From Candidatus Epulonipiscium sp. (GTDB taxonomy: Bacteria > Bacillota > Clostridia > Lachnospirales > Defluviitaleaceae), in NCBI GenBank assembly GCA_012519205.1, contig JAAYQR010000004.1, positions 1 to 64,000 of the forward strand: a DNA stretch of 64,000 nt, in the 5' to 3' direction. Positions 56,436 through 63,071 of this stretch are shown in pieces. Each line of letters begins with the position of its first letter. Position 1 is the first letter of the stretch. The translations under genes were made by a program, and so were the position numbers. The notes below the pieces were generated by a model. That model had not been told where the DNA came from. It did no database searches and worked only from the letters and a program-made list of their open reading frames with translations.

Positions 56436-56567
56436 CGTGGATAACTTTTTATCTTATCCACACTATCCACAAAGTTATGCACATCTCTATTTATCATTTT
56501 AAAAGGCTCGTACCATTTTTCCACATACTCCACATTTATTTTGTATACAAATTTTAGCTGTGGATAT
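56436..56567. other. cluster of DnaA boxes in a 376-bp intergenic region
   Basis: Five or more matches to TTATCCACA/TTWTNCACA in 132 bases: CGTGGATAA (56436-56444, reverse), TTATCCACA (56454-56462, perfect), CTATCCACA (56463-56471), TTATGCACA (56475-56483), TTTTCCACA (56517-56525) and TGTGGATAT (56559-56567, reverse). The region is AT-rich. No dnaA or dnaN is adjacent, so this is not the standard origin. It may be a DnaA-titrating or regulatory cluster like those known outside oriC in Bacillus. The surrounding 56332-56707 contains no gene. Confidence 0.65.
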
Positions 56568-56609
56568 TTGGTTACAAGGTATACATAAATCATATGAAAA
56601 TGGTACAGG

Positions 56610-56638
56610 ACCATTACTTATTATTATGTCATAAAATA
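56610..56638 (+). promoter_or_regulatory. possible sigma-K-like promoter for 56708-56917
   Basis: AC (56610-56611), 18 bases, CATAAAATA (56630-56638), matching the mother-cell sigma-K pattern AC-N17-CATANNNTA with one extra spacer base. It is 70 bases upstream of the start codon. Similar elements precede three other genes of this cluster. Confidence 0.35.
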
Positions 56639-56707
56639 AAAATATTCTACATAGATTTATAAGGAAACAACTTTAAAGTTTAATATTTATAGAATAAGGA
56701 GGTAGCT

Positions 56708-56917
56708 ATGAATCATTTAAATCAGAATTCCTATGGACTTCAAGATATCCCTGAACCGTTTAGGGGGCAACGTAAAGACTTTTCTAATATTAACGTGATT
56801 AATACAACTGAACCCCAAACATCAACAACCGTTAGCAGCGCCCGCTCATCATTTGCCATAGAAGACTTATTCTTAATTCTACTTCTTTTTATACTTTTAA
56901 GCGATTATAAATGGTAA
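56708..56917 (+). CDS. small protein with C-terminal hydrophobic helix
   Basis: A 69-residue protein: a polar N-terminal 48 residues rich in Asn, Ser and Thr, then a single hydrophobic helix 'EDLFLILLLFILLSDYKW' at the very C-terminus. The ribosome binding site AAGGAGG is strong. It begins the small-protein cluster 56.7-61.3 kb. It resembles other very small YjcZ-like or spore-associated clostridial proteins in style only. A spore or membrane location is inferred. Confidence 0.6.
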   Translation: MNHLNQNSYGLQDIPEPFRGQRKDFSNINVINTTEPQTSTTVSSARSSFAIEDLFLILLLFILLSDYKW

Positions 56918-56924
56918 TCCTTTT

Positions 56925-56948
56925 AAAAAGTCCTTTCAGGGACTTTTT
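56925..56948 (+). terminator. terminator after the 56708-56917 gene
   Basis: AAAAAGTCC / GGACTTTTT (56925-56933, 56940-56948) with a six-base loop, followed by T and G. Confidence 0.75.
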
Positions 56949-56957
56949 TGTTTAGTA

Positions 56958-56985
56958 ACAATTGTTTTTTTTATTTCATAGAATG
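56958..56985 (+). promoter_or_regulatory. sigma-K-like promoter for 57096-57257
   Basis: AC (56958-56959), 17 bases, CATAGAATG (56977-56985): one base from CATANNNTA. It is 110 bases upstream of the start codon. The match agrees with mother-cell sporulation promoters, but short consensus elements occur by chance in AT-rich DNA. Confidence 0.4.
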
Positions 56986-57095
56986 TACTATAGATTTCAA
57001 ACTGTATACCCCTTGTTTTGTCATGTAATGCTAGAAATCTATTTTGGGAACCATGTTGTAATTATCTAAATTTCCTTTTGGAAGGAGGTGTCGCA

Positions 57096-57257
57096 ATGGG
57101 AGCTAAAGGTTATAATCAATACAGTATCTTCTTTTTATTCTTTTTCTTATTATTATTTAATCAAGGTTATGGAGCTAAATTTGATAACTCCCTTTTCTTT
57201 TTCTTATTAATTTTCCTAATTTTATTTGGTGGAGTTGGCTTCGGATACGGATATTGA
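57096..57257 (+). CDS. small double-hydrophobic protein, cluster family
   Basis: A 53-residue protein consisting of two very hydrophobic stretches, 'FFLFFFLLLFN' and 'NSLFFFLLIFLILFGG', with a short polar linker and a glycine/tyrosine tail. The same plan appears in 59116-59325 and in the frameshifted 60093-60256. ATG 57096 is chosen because GAAGGAGGTG is 7 bases upstream; a longer frame to 57018 lacks a site. A very small membrane or spore-coat protein is likely; function unknown. Confidence 0.65.
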   Translation: MGAKGYNQYSIFFLFFFLLLFNQGYGAKFDNSLFFFLLIFLILFGGVGFGYGY

Positions 57258-57262
57258 TTCAA

Positions 57263-57300
57263 AAAAATATGCACCCTTATTTTCAAAGGTGCATATTTTT
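57263..57300. terminator. bidirectional terminator
   Basis: AAAAATATGCACC (57263-57275) pairs with GGTGCATATTTTT (57288-57300). It separates the convergent genes 57096-57257 and 57304-57642. Confidence 0.8.
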
Positions 57301-57303
57301 TAT

Positions 57304-57642
57304 TTATATATCTCTATTCATTTTCTCACTCTTAACTCTTTCTAATTCTCGTTGAAGATTTTTTGCAGTATTTATGATATTCATCATTTCTATTACTTTA
57401 TCGACATTTATTTGTGCCTCTTTTTGCATAAAGGGTTTTATTGCCTGCATAAGCATAACTTCCTTAGGTGGATTATTAGTAACATTTTCTTTATGTCGTG
57501 ATACAAGTTCATCCATTCTTGAAATGTATTTATCATTTAGAAGTTTCCTTACTATGTTCGTAATTTCCATCATATCATTTTTTATATATTCTCTATTAGT
57601 TATCATATTGGTTATTTCAGTGGCATTAATATTTTCTACCAT
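57304..57642 (-). CDS. helical-repeat protein of the small-protein cluster
   Basis: A 112-residue soluble helical protein with the motif 'KEVMLMQAIKPFMQKEAQIN' (about 62-81), which is also found in 59460-59948 and, as repeats, in 60418-61059 and 61089-61349. Residues 20-60 ('DMMEITNIVRKLLNDKYISR') also match 59460-59948 closely, so these two are paralogues. ATG 57642 is chosen because GGGGG is upstream; it overlaps the last 17 bases of the S8 protease gene, so it is translated with it. Function unknown. Confidence 0.7.
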   Translation of the reverse strand: MVENINATEITNMITNREYIKNDMMEITNIVRKLLNDKYISRMDELVSRHKENVTNNPPKEVMLMQAIKPFMQKEAQINVDKVIEMMNIINTAKNLQRELERVKSEKMNRDI

Positions 57643-58885
57643 AAGAATTCCCCCTTTCAAATAGCTTCCTAATATCAATTAACCCCCAGCCTTGCTGCTC
57701 TTGTGGAAAATCTAAATTATTGGTACAATCTTTTAGATAAAATTTAACATCATCAGGAGTCATATAAGGGCTGTTTTCAACAAGAAGGGCTAATGCCCCT
57801 GAAACCATGGGGGTTGCCATTGATGTTCCGCTTTTCTTTACATATGCTACTTCTAAGCTGTCCTTAAGGCTTACCCCTTCCTTAGGGATATACTTTGTAT
57901 CTGCTGCACAAGCCATTATATTAGAGCCTGGTGCTACCACATCAGGTTTTTTTATGCATTCTTTCGTGGGTCCGCGCCCCGAGTAGTTAGAAACAGTATC
58001 CCCAAAAATATTGACGGTTTTTTGGTCGTCTGATGCCCCGACTGTTATAATTTTTCTACTGACTCCTGGGGATGTGATACTCTTTCTTTGAGGTCCATCA
58101 TTTCCCGCAGCCACCAGGGTGATAATTCCTGCATCCCAGGCTGCATTAACTGCCCTTACCATAGGATCGCTTTCGCCTTCTTTATCTGGACTCCCTATGG
58201 ATAAATTAGCCACCCTTATATTATACCTATCCTTATTATCAATCATCCACTGAATTCCTGCTAAAACATTAGAAGTGCTTCCACTGCCCTCTTCATCCAA
58301 TATTTTAATACCTATTAGATTACATTCAGGAGCTATCCCTACATATTTTCCATTAGATTTTGTTCCATTCCCTCCAATTATTCCTGCTACATGAGTTCCA
58401 TGTCCATTGTCATCATAAGGATTATTATAACCATTCACAAAATCTTTAAAAGCGATAATTCTACTCCTAGGATATAGAAAATCTTCATGGGGATAAATTC
58501 CGGAATCTAATACTACAACCCCTACACTCCTTCCTTTGTACCCCCTCTCCTGTGCCCAATTAGCTTTTATGACCTGCCTTGCAATATCGGTTTGAGCGGT
58601 AATATGAGAGTCTTGCTGTACCCTTCTTATTCCCTTGAGCTCCCGAAGTTTATGGAGATTGTGTACCGGTATTTCTATAACATAGGAATCAATCATAGGA
58701 AGCCTATGCTTTACTTTTCCTAATTCACATATTTGACACTCCCGTTCATCATCCATGCTACATTCTACAATTACCTGAACAGTTTCTTCTAACGTGCTAT
58801 CGTTTTTAGGCCGATTTACACTTGTGTTTTTTACTTTGCCTTGGCCCATAACTCCTAATAAAAGCAATAAAATAGATAAATCCAT
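57626..58885 (-). CDS. S8 subtilisin-family serine peptidase
   Basis: A 419-residue protease with the full triad: Asp in 'GVVVLDSGIYPHED' (about 129), His in 'NGHGTHVAGIIGG' (about 162) and Ser in 'SGTSMATPMVSGALALL' (about 352). Residues 30-95 look like an I9-type inhibitor propeptide ('SYVIEIPVHNLHKLRELKGI'). The N-terminus has only a short hydrophobic stretch (MDLSILLLLLG) and no clear cleavable signal peptide, so it may be intracellular or spore-associated. AAGGAAGGAG is upstream. It lies in an operon with the repeat protein 57304-57642, which suggests a processing role in that system. Confidence 0.9.
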   Translation of the reverse strand: MDLSILLLLLGVMGQGKVKNTSVNRPKNDSTLEETVQVIVECSMDDERECQICELGKVKHRLPMIDSYVIEIPVHNLHKLRELKGIRRVQQDSHITAQTDIARQVIKANWAQERGYKGRSVGVVVLDSGIYPHEDFLYPRSRIIAFKDFVNGYNNPYDDNGHGTHVAGIIGGNGTKSNGKYVGIAPECNLIGIKILDEEGSGSTSNVLAGIQWMIDNKDRYNIRVANLSIGSPDKEGESDPMVRAVNAAWDAGIITLVAAGNDGPQRKSITSPGVSRKIITVGASDDQKTVNIFGDTVSNYSGRGPTKECIKKPDVVAPGSNIMACAADTKYIPKEGVSLKDSLEVAYVKKSGTSMATPMVSGALALLVENSPYMTPDDVKFYLKDCTNNLDFPQEQQGWGLIDIRKLFERGNSYGRKY

Positions 58886-58918
58886 ACTTATACTCCTTCC
58901 TTTATACCCTATATATTA

Positions 58919-58945
58919 AATGTATGATTCTAATAGTTAATGTAT
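58919..58945 (-). promoter_or_regulatory. sigma-E-like promoter for the S8 protease gene
   Basis: On the minus strand ATA (58945-58943), 16 bases, CATACATT (58926-58919), which fits the mother-cell sigma-E pattern ATA-N16-18-CATACANT. It is 34 bases before the start codon. Functional status is inferred. Confidence 0.4.
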
Positions 58946-59115
58946 TAAATTCTTCAGTATTAGTTTACACTTTATTCCACACTATTATTGTAAATGATGT
59001 TTTGGGGATAGTTTGTCCCAATTTTCACCATTTTTTTCATAACTGGTCATTTCTTTTCATATCGTGCATAGAATATAAACGTAGGATATAAATTTAAGAT
59101 AAGGAGGCTATTCTT

Positions 59116-59325
59116 ATGGCAGATTCTAAATCTTTCTTCGGAGGCGGCAATAACATACTATTTTTATTCTTCTTCTTACTTCTCTTTAACAGTGGCGGCG
59201 GTGGATTTTTTGGCTGCGACTCAAAAGGTCAAGGAGGATTCGGCGGCTGTGGCGACAATTCATTATTTTTCTTCTTGATTATCTTCTTAATTTTATTTGG
59301 CGGATGCGGTGGTGGCATCTGTTAA
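59116..59325 (+). CDS. small glycine-rich double-hydrophobic protein, cluster family
   Basis: A 69-residue protein: 'NNILFLFFFLLLFNSGGG', a glycine- and cysteine-rich middle (three cysteines including GCD and GGCGD), then 'NSLFFFLIIFLILFGG' and a C-terminal GCGGGIC. The two hydrophobic stretches align with those of 57096-57257. AAGGAGG is upstream. A CATAGAATA element (59067-59075) lies 41 bases before the start, but the -35 partner is poor. Probably a spore or membrane component. Confidence 0.7.
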   Translation: MADSKSFFGGGNNILFLFFFLLLFNSGGGGFFGCDSKGQGGFGGCGDNSLFFFLIIFLILFGGCGGGIC

Positions 59326-59332
59326 GCAGCAA

Positions 59333-59362
59333 AAAAGCAGAGGATATAAATCCTCTGCTTTT
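59333..59362 (+). terminator. terminator after the 59116-59325 gene
   Basis: AAAAGCAGAGGAT / ATCCTCTGCTTTT (59333-59345, 59350-59362), a perfect 13-bp stem with a short loop and T-tract. Confidence 0.85.
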
Positions 59363-59459
59363 TACATATCCATTTCAAATTCAGATAGCTACCCCCACTC
59401 CACCATACTCCTAGCTCAATCCTAATATAACCCCCTCAGTATACAGGTCTAAATATCTC

Positions 59460-59948
59460 TTATTTAAAATCACCCAAGTAAAAGGGCTTTCCCATCAACA
59501 TAAAAATAATAAAAATAAATATAATGAATCCGCCGCCTGAACCTTGTTCCTTAGCTTTCATGCAAACCTCATCTATTTCATATACACCATCGCTTCTTTT
59601 CAATATTTTCTCCTCCTTTTTTTCACTTCTTTGGGGCTGTGCTGTTTGTATCTTATCATTTAGTAGCTGGATTGTTCTAAACGAATTCATAGTTTCCGTA
59701 AGTTTATCAATTTTCCAATGCATCTCAGTACCTATAAATGGTTTTAGAGCTTGGAGTAGAGCAATTTCCTTAGTAGGATTTGTCTCCACCCTACTTTTAT
59801 TTTGATTTACTAAAGACTGAACCCTATTTATATATTTTTCCTGAAACATGCTCCTGATATTTTCCTTAATATCTATCATATCTTGCTGCAAATCTATATT
59901 GCACCCTAAAGTATTGCCTATATCCTGTAACAATTCGTTATTTCCCAT
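59460..59948 (-). CDS. helical-repeat protein with glycine-rich hydrophobic tail
   Basis: A 162-residue protein. Residues 20-90 align with 57304-57642 (KYI.R...LV...K..V..NP.KE pattern and the 'LLQALKPFIGTEM' repeat). The rest is a charged linker and a C-terminal glycine-rich hydrophobic tail 'GSGGGFIIFIFIIFMLMG' similar to the small double-hydrophobic proteins. It therefore joins both protein classes of the cluster in one chain. AGGAGGGGG is upstream, with a possible promoter at 59986-60012. Function unknown. Confidence 0.72.
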   Translation of the reverse strand: MGNNELLQDIGNTLGCNIDLQQDMIDIKENIRSMFQEKYINRVQSLVNQNKSRVETNPTKEIALLQALKPFIGTEMHWKIDKLTETMNSFRTIQLLNDKIQTAQPQRSEKKEEKILKRSDGVYEIDEVCMKAKEQGSGGGFIIFIFIIFMLMGKPFYLGDFK

Positions 59949-59985
59949 GTTCCCCCTCCTATCATTAATCTAATACCTCCATATC

Positions 59986-60012
59986 AATGTATGTTAAAAA
60001 GTAAAACTTTGT
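59986..60012 (-). promoter_or_regulatory. sigma-K/E-like promoter for 59460-59948
   Basis: On the minus strand AC (60012-60011), 17 bases, CATACATTG (59993-59985; CATACATT fits the sigma-E -10). It is divergent from the element at 60034-60061, giving a back-to-back pair of promoters of the same type. Confidence 0.4.
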
Positions 60013-60033
60013 TAATTAATTCATTGCTTTCGA

Positions 60034-60061
60034 ACATTTCTTGTTTATGTTTCATACAATA
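60034..60061 (+). promoter_or_regulatory. sigma-K-like promoter for 60093-60256
   Basis: AC (60034-60035), exactly 17 bases, CATACAATA (60053-60061): a perfect match to AC-N17-CATANNNTA. It is 32 bases upstream of the ATG of the frameshifted small gene. Confidence 0.45.
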
Positions 60062-60092
60062 CTCTTAGAAGCTTATATAAAGGGGGGATTAC

Positions 60093-60256
60093 ATGAACTC
60101 TCTAATTTTATATGAAATGATTTTTTGTTCTTCCTATTACTTTTATTTGATAATGATAATGATTTAACCGATGAAAAGCTTTTCTTTTCTCTGATTATTT
60201 TTTATATTTTATTCTCACAAAAAAACATAGCTATAAACAGTAAGCCGGCACCATAA
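60093..60256 (+). pseudogene. frameshifted small double-hydrophobic protein gene
   Basis: ATG 60093 follows AAGGGGGGATT. As written the frame runs 24 codons to a stop. If the T6 run at 60121-60126 had one more T, the frame would continue as '...FLFFLLLFDNDND...LFFSLIIFYILF...' to TAA 60254-60256, with 54-55 residues and clear similarity to 57096-57257 and 59116-59325. This is a one-base homopolymer shift, either a real inactivating mutation or a sequencing/assembly error. A weak hairpin (GGCACC/GGTGCC) follows. Confidence 0.55.
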
Positions 60257-60417
60257 GGTGCCTTATCCTATGTCCTAGGAAATCATTTAAGATACAAAGT
60301 AAATGAAACTCTAGCAATGTTCCCTATAGATATTTTTTAGAACTTGTCATGTTTTTGTTAGTTTGTACATAAATATTAAATGATATTGTATAAGATACTT
60401 TTTAAGGAGGTTGACCT

Positions 60418-61059
60418 ATGAATGAAGAAAACCCTGTTCCTCCAGAAGCCTCTAATCCCCAAGAAAATGATGAATTCGATGCTTCTAAGATTCTTGAGAT
60501 GGTAAAATTGTTCTCTACTTTAATGTCTGATAGTAGCAAAGAAAATAATGTAGAAAGTGAAACTGAGATTAGGACTAAGCCTATTCCTGTCGTATATCCC
60601 AGTCCTTCAATTTTATTTGATGAAACCATTCATACCCCTAAAATGAAAGCAATAAAAGCTGCCATCCCATATATGGAATATTCCAACCAAAAAATCCTAG
60701 GGGTATTTATCAAATCTTTGGAATTAAAAAAGGTATTGGATGTTTATAGCAATGCTAACAGCCCCTTAGGAGCTGCTAATTTAACTTCTAACCCCAACTG
60801 GAAAACTGATATGCTAAATTCTATTAGACCTCACTGCTCTGAAGATAGGCAGTGCGTCTTAGATATGTTAGTTAAGATAATGGATATTGGCGAATTGATA
60901 AATAGGGTAAAAACTCTAAAAGCACCTAAAGAATCGGAGGCTGAAACACAACCTTCGGGCAGCAACAATCAAAAGCAAATACTTTTGCAGGCTCTCACGC
61001 CTATGCTTGATGAAAATCAAAAACAAATGCTTTCTATGTTAACTACTTTAATAGAATAG
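60418..61059 (+). CDS. multi-repeat helical protein of the small-protein cluster
   Basis: A 213-residue soluble protein. It contains at least three degenerate copies of a repeat: 'KAIKAAIPYMEYSNQKILGV' (about 78-97), 'DMLNSIRPHCSEDRQCVLDM' (about 132-151) and 'ILLQALTPMLDENQKQMLSM' (about 189-208). The same unit occurs singly in 57304-57642 and 59460-59948. The N-terminus is acidic and disordered. AAGGAGG is upstream. Followed after 29 bases by a related shorter gene in the same operon. Function unknown; a scaffold is the best guess. Confidence 0.75.
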   Translation: MNEENPVPPEASNPQENDEFDASKILEMVKLFSTLMSDSSKENNVESETEIRTKPIPVVYPSPSILFDETIHTPKMKAIKAAIPYMEYSNQKILGVFIKSLELKKVLDVYSNANSPLGAANLTSNPNWKTDMLNSIRPHCSEDRQCVLDMLVKIMDIGELINRVKTLKAPKESEAETQPSGSNNQKQILLQALTPMLDENQKQMLSMLTTLIE

Positions 61060-61088
61060 ATTTTATAAAATATCAAGGAGGACTTTAT

Positions 61089-61349
61089 ATGCAAAAGGAT
61101 GTTTTAAGCGGATTAGATCCGGATATGTTACAGGAAGTTAATGACGTTATGAATAATCTTAAGGGAAAGTCGGAAGTGGAAGTTCTAGAAACACTTATCA
61201 AATTATCTGCCCAAAAAAAGAATTCAGGTAAGAAATTAACTAAAGAACAAAATAAGGCTCTTCTAGAAGCTATGAGGGAATCCCTTCCCTTCAATCAAAG
61301 AAAAAAATTTGATGCTTTATTAAAGATAACGGAAATGTTGAGTATGTAA
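61089..61349 (+). CDS. small helical-repeat protein of the same cluster
   Basis: An 86-residue charged helical protein with one repeat unit at the C-terminus ('ALLEAMRESLPFNQRKKFD', about 55-73). CAAGGAGG is 8 bases upstream. It is in an operon with 60418-61059 and ends at a strong hairpin. Function unknown. Confidence 0.72.
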   Translation: MQKDVLSGLDPDMLQEVNDVMNNLKGKSEVEVLETLIKLSAQKKNSGKKLTKEQNKALLEAMRESLPFNQRKKFDALLKITEMLSM

Positions 61350-61375
61350 AAAGCTATAGGATTTCCTATAGCTTT
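61350..61375. terminator. terminator closing the cluster
   Basis: AAAGCTATAGGA / TCCTATAGCTTT (61350-61361, 61364-61375) with a two-base loop, then AATTTTTATATT. It serves the plus-strand operon and possibly the minus-strand gene 61400-61621. Confidence 0.8.
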
Positions 61376-61399
61376 AATTTTTATATTAGTACTATTTAT

Positions 61400-61621
61400 T
61401 TAATATACTCCATCATAATCTTCTTCATCTTCACCAAAACCATTAATGTAGTCTTTAGTCCAATCTTTTTTGCGACCACCGCTATTCGATACCTTCACTC
61501 TTCCCTTCTTTTTACTTCTGCTTATCTCTAAATCTACTTCTTTTTTCTTCTGGGCCTCTGCTTCTTTTTGAAGCCTTTTCATTCTTTCATAGCGATCAAA
61601 TTCAGTTTCTTTCTTTGACAC
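61400..61621 (-). CDS. small highly charged protein, function unknown
   Basis: A 73-residue protein rich in Lys, Glu and Asp with a predicted coiled coil at about 8-35 ('RYERMKRLQKEAEAQKKKEV') and an acidic C-terminus (GEDEEDYDG). The start is a GTG with AGGAGGAG 8 bases upstream. No homologue recognised. It may be a spore or nucleoid protein, but nothing proves it. Confidence 0.6.
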   Translation of the reverse strand: MSKKETEFDRYERMKRLQKEAEAQKKKEVDLEISRSKKKGRVKVSNSGGRKKDWTKDYINGFGEDEEDYDGVY

Positions 61622-61747
61622 TACAATTCTCCTCCTATTAATGATAAAACTAAATATACTCTTATATTATTATTCATAAATAGGATTCCTGTCAATATCA
61701 TAAGTGAAAATTCTTATATCATTCTGCCATTTTATAAAGAGTCATTG

Positions 61748-62587
61748 CTACTCTACTGCAGATACAAAATATTCAAATGAATCCCCATTATTCACTTCGC
61801 CAAAAAAACGATAAGCTGGTACTAATAATCTCTCTTTAGTGTTGTCATTATTTAAATAATATACCAGATCTACTTTTTTAATATCTATCTGAACATATTC
61901 TTTATCAATGGGTAGTTTTATTAGTTCTTTATATGCTTTCTTAGCTGGTTTAATCGATACCACTGTGCGGGGTTTGTACGTTGCCTTATGGCATTCAAGG
62001 CCTAATATCTCGCCACTGTAACTTATATCAGCTTTTGCACAATATCCATAATTTAAAATCCCTTCAACGGTATTAATAAATCTAACCCGGTATCTGTTTT
62101 CCTGAGGAATATCTTCTATTAGACTTTTTTTGTGACTGCAATCAAGTCCTATATTCTCCATAAAATCTATAATACTTTCACCAGCTTTTTCTGATGTTAT
62201 TTTATTAGATAAATCCGAAGTATTCTTGTTTAGATTATTATATTGGATAATCCCTAAGTTTCTGGAAATAATAAGTTGATTTTGTTGACTTTGACCCCTG
62301 AATTCTAAATTAGTTTCTTTAATGGTATCTATACCAAGCTTTTTCGCATAGGACTCTGCATCTTTTTTTGAAATTTGTACGGATTTTAGCTCATAGGTTT
62401 TCATTTTGCTAATCATATGATTCTTCAAGGCTGTATTTAAATCGTAAATCACCTTTGGCACTTTTTTATCCCTACCCTTTATAAGGTTGCCTTGAATCAT
62501 AGCGCTATTTTCACTAATACTATAAAAAATAGGAATACTAATAATAGCAAATACGATAAGAAACCAGTTAATTCTCTTTTCTCTCAT
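61748..62587 (-). CDS. membrane-anchored protein, YycI/PepSY-like in outline
   Basis: A 279-residue protein with an N-terminal signal anchor (about 6-26) and an extracytoplasmic region. The C-terminal strand motifs 'VQIDIKKVDLVYYL' and 'LLVPAYRFFGEV' recall the YycI/YycH and YpeB/PepSY type domains, which modulate sensor kinases or germination enzymes. Similarity is by eye only and weak. No partner kinase is adjacent. A regular ribosome binding site precedes the ATG. Confidence 0.65.
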   Translation of the reverse strand: MREKRINWFLIVFAIISIPIFYSISENSAMIQGNLIKGRDKKVPKVIYDLNTALKNHMISKMKTYELKSVQISKKDAESYAKKLGIDTIKETNLEFRGQSQQNQLIISRNLGIIQYNNLNKNTSDLSNKITSEKAGESIIDFMENIGLDCSHKKSLIEDIPQENRYRVRFINTVEGILNYGYCAKADISYSGEILGLECHKATYKPRTVVSIKPAKKAYKELIKLPIDKEYVQIDIKKVDLVYYLNNDNTKERLLVPAYRFFGEVNNGDSFEYFVSAVE

Positions 62588-62611
62588 AAAATCTCTCCTT
62601 ATATATGGGAC

Positions 62612-62644
62612 AGTAAAAGGTATGGCTTAGCCATACCTTTTACT
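62612..62644 (-). terminator. terminator after the CBS-domain gene
   Basis: A 33-base palindrome with arms AGTAAAAGGTATGGCT and AGCCATACCTTTTACT around a single central base. It overlaps the stop of the CBS gene and its T-tracts face both ways. Confidence 0.8.
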
Positions 62645-63071
62645 GATAATCCGGCATACTTGGAGTAGAAATATCTTTTAGAGCTTCTCCAGCTTCACTT
62701 TGCATAGTCTGTTTAGTTGCTAAATCTCCTAAAGAAACCATGCCGACAATTTTATTATCTTCAATTACCGGTATTCTTCTTATTTGATTTTGGGCCATTA
62801 AATCTACCGCTTCATTAATATCCATATCTGGTGAACATGTGATTACATCTTTTGACATAATTTCCCTGCAGATGGTATCCCTTACATCTTGTCCCTCTGC
62901 AGCATTACGAATTACAATGTCTCTATCCGTAATAATTCCAACAATCTCTTCCCCATCTCTAACAGGTACAGATCCTACATTAGTATCCCTCATAATCTGA
63001 GATGCCTTTAAAACCGATTCTTCTTCATCTACCGAAAATATATTTTGAGTCATAATATCTCTTACTTTCAT
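62640..63071 (-). CDS. tandem CBS-domain protein (YhcV-like)
   Basis: A 143-residue protein of two CBS domains ('MKVRDIMTQNIFSVDEEESV' and 'EIMSKDVITCSPDMDI'), 'GSVPVRDGEEIVGIITDRDI' between them. It would bind adenine nucleotides and act as a regulatory subunit. It stands alone, downstream of leuS with the dispersed repeat between. Similar to B. subtilis YhcV. The partner is not evident. Confidence 0.88.
   Translation of the reverse strand: MKVRDIMTQNIFSVDEEESVLKASQIMRDTNVGSVPVRDGEEIVGIITDRDIVIRNAAEGQDVRDTICREIMSKDVITCSPDMDINEAVDLMAQNQIRRIPVIEDNKIVGMVSLGDLATKQTMQSEAGEALKDISTPSMPDYQ

Noticed and set aside
56436-56567. The DnaA boxes as the chromosomal origin
   Set aside because: No dnaA, dnaN, recF, gyrB or rpmH genes are near, and no obvious DNA-unwinding element with the usual trio repeats is seen. 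Kept as a cluster of boxes only.
56414-56614. 66-codon minus-strand frame in the DnaA-box region
   Set aside because: No ribosome binding site, no recognisable features, and it covers the DnaA-box cluster; composition looks non-coding.
60008-60026. Possible Rex operator TTGTTAATTAATTCATTG
   Set aside because: The second half deviates from TTAACAA, and the region is AT-rich; a chance match is more likely.
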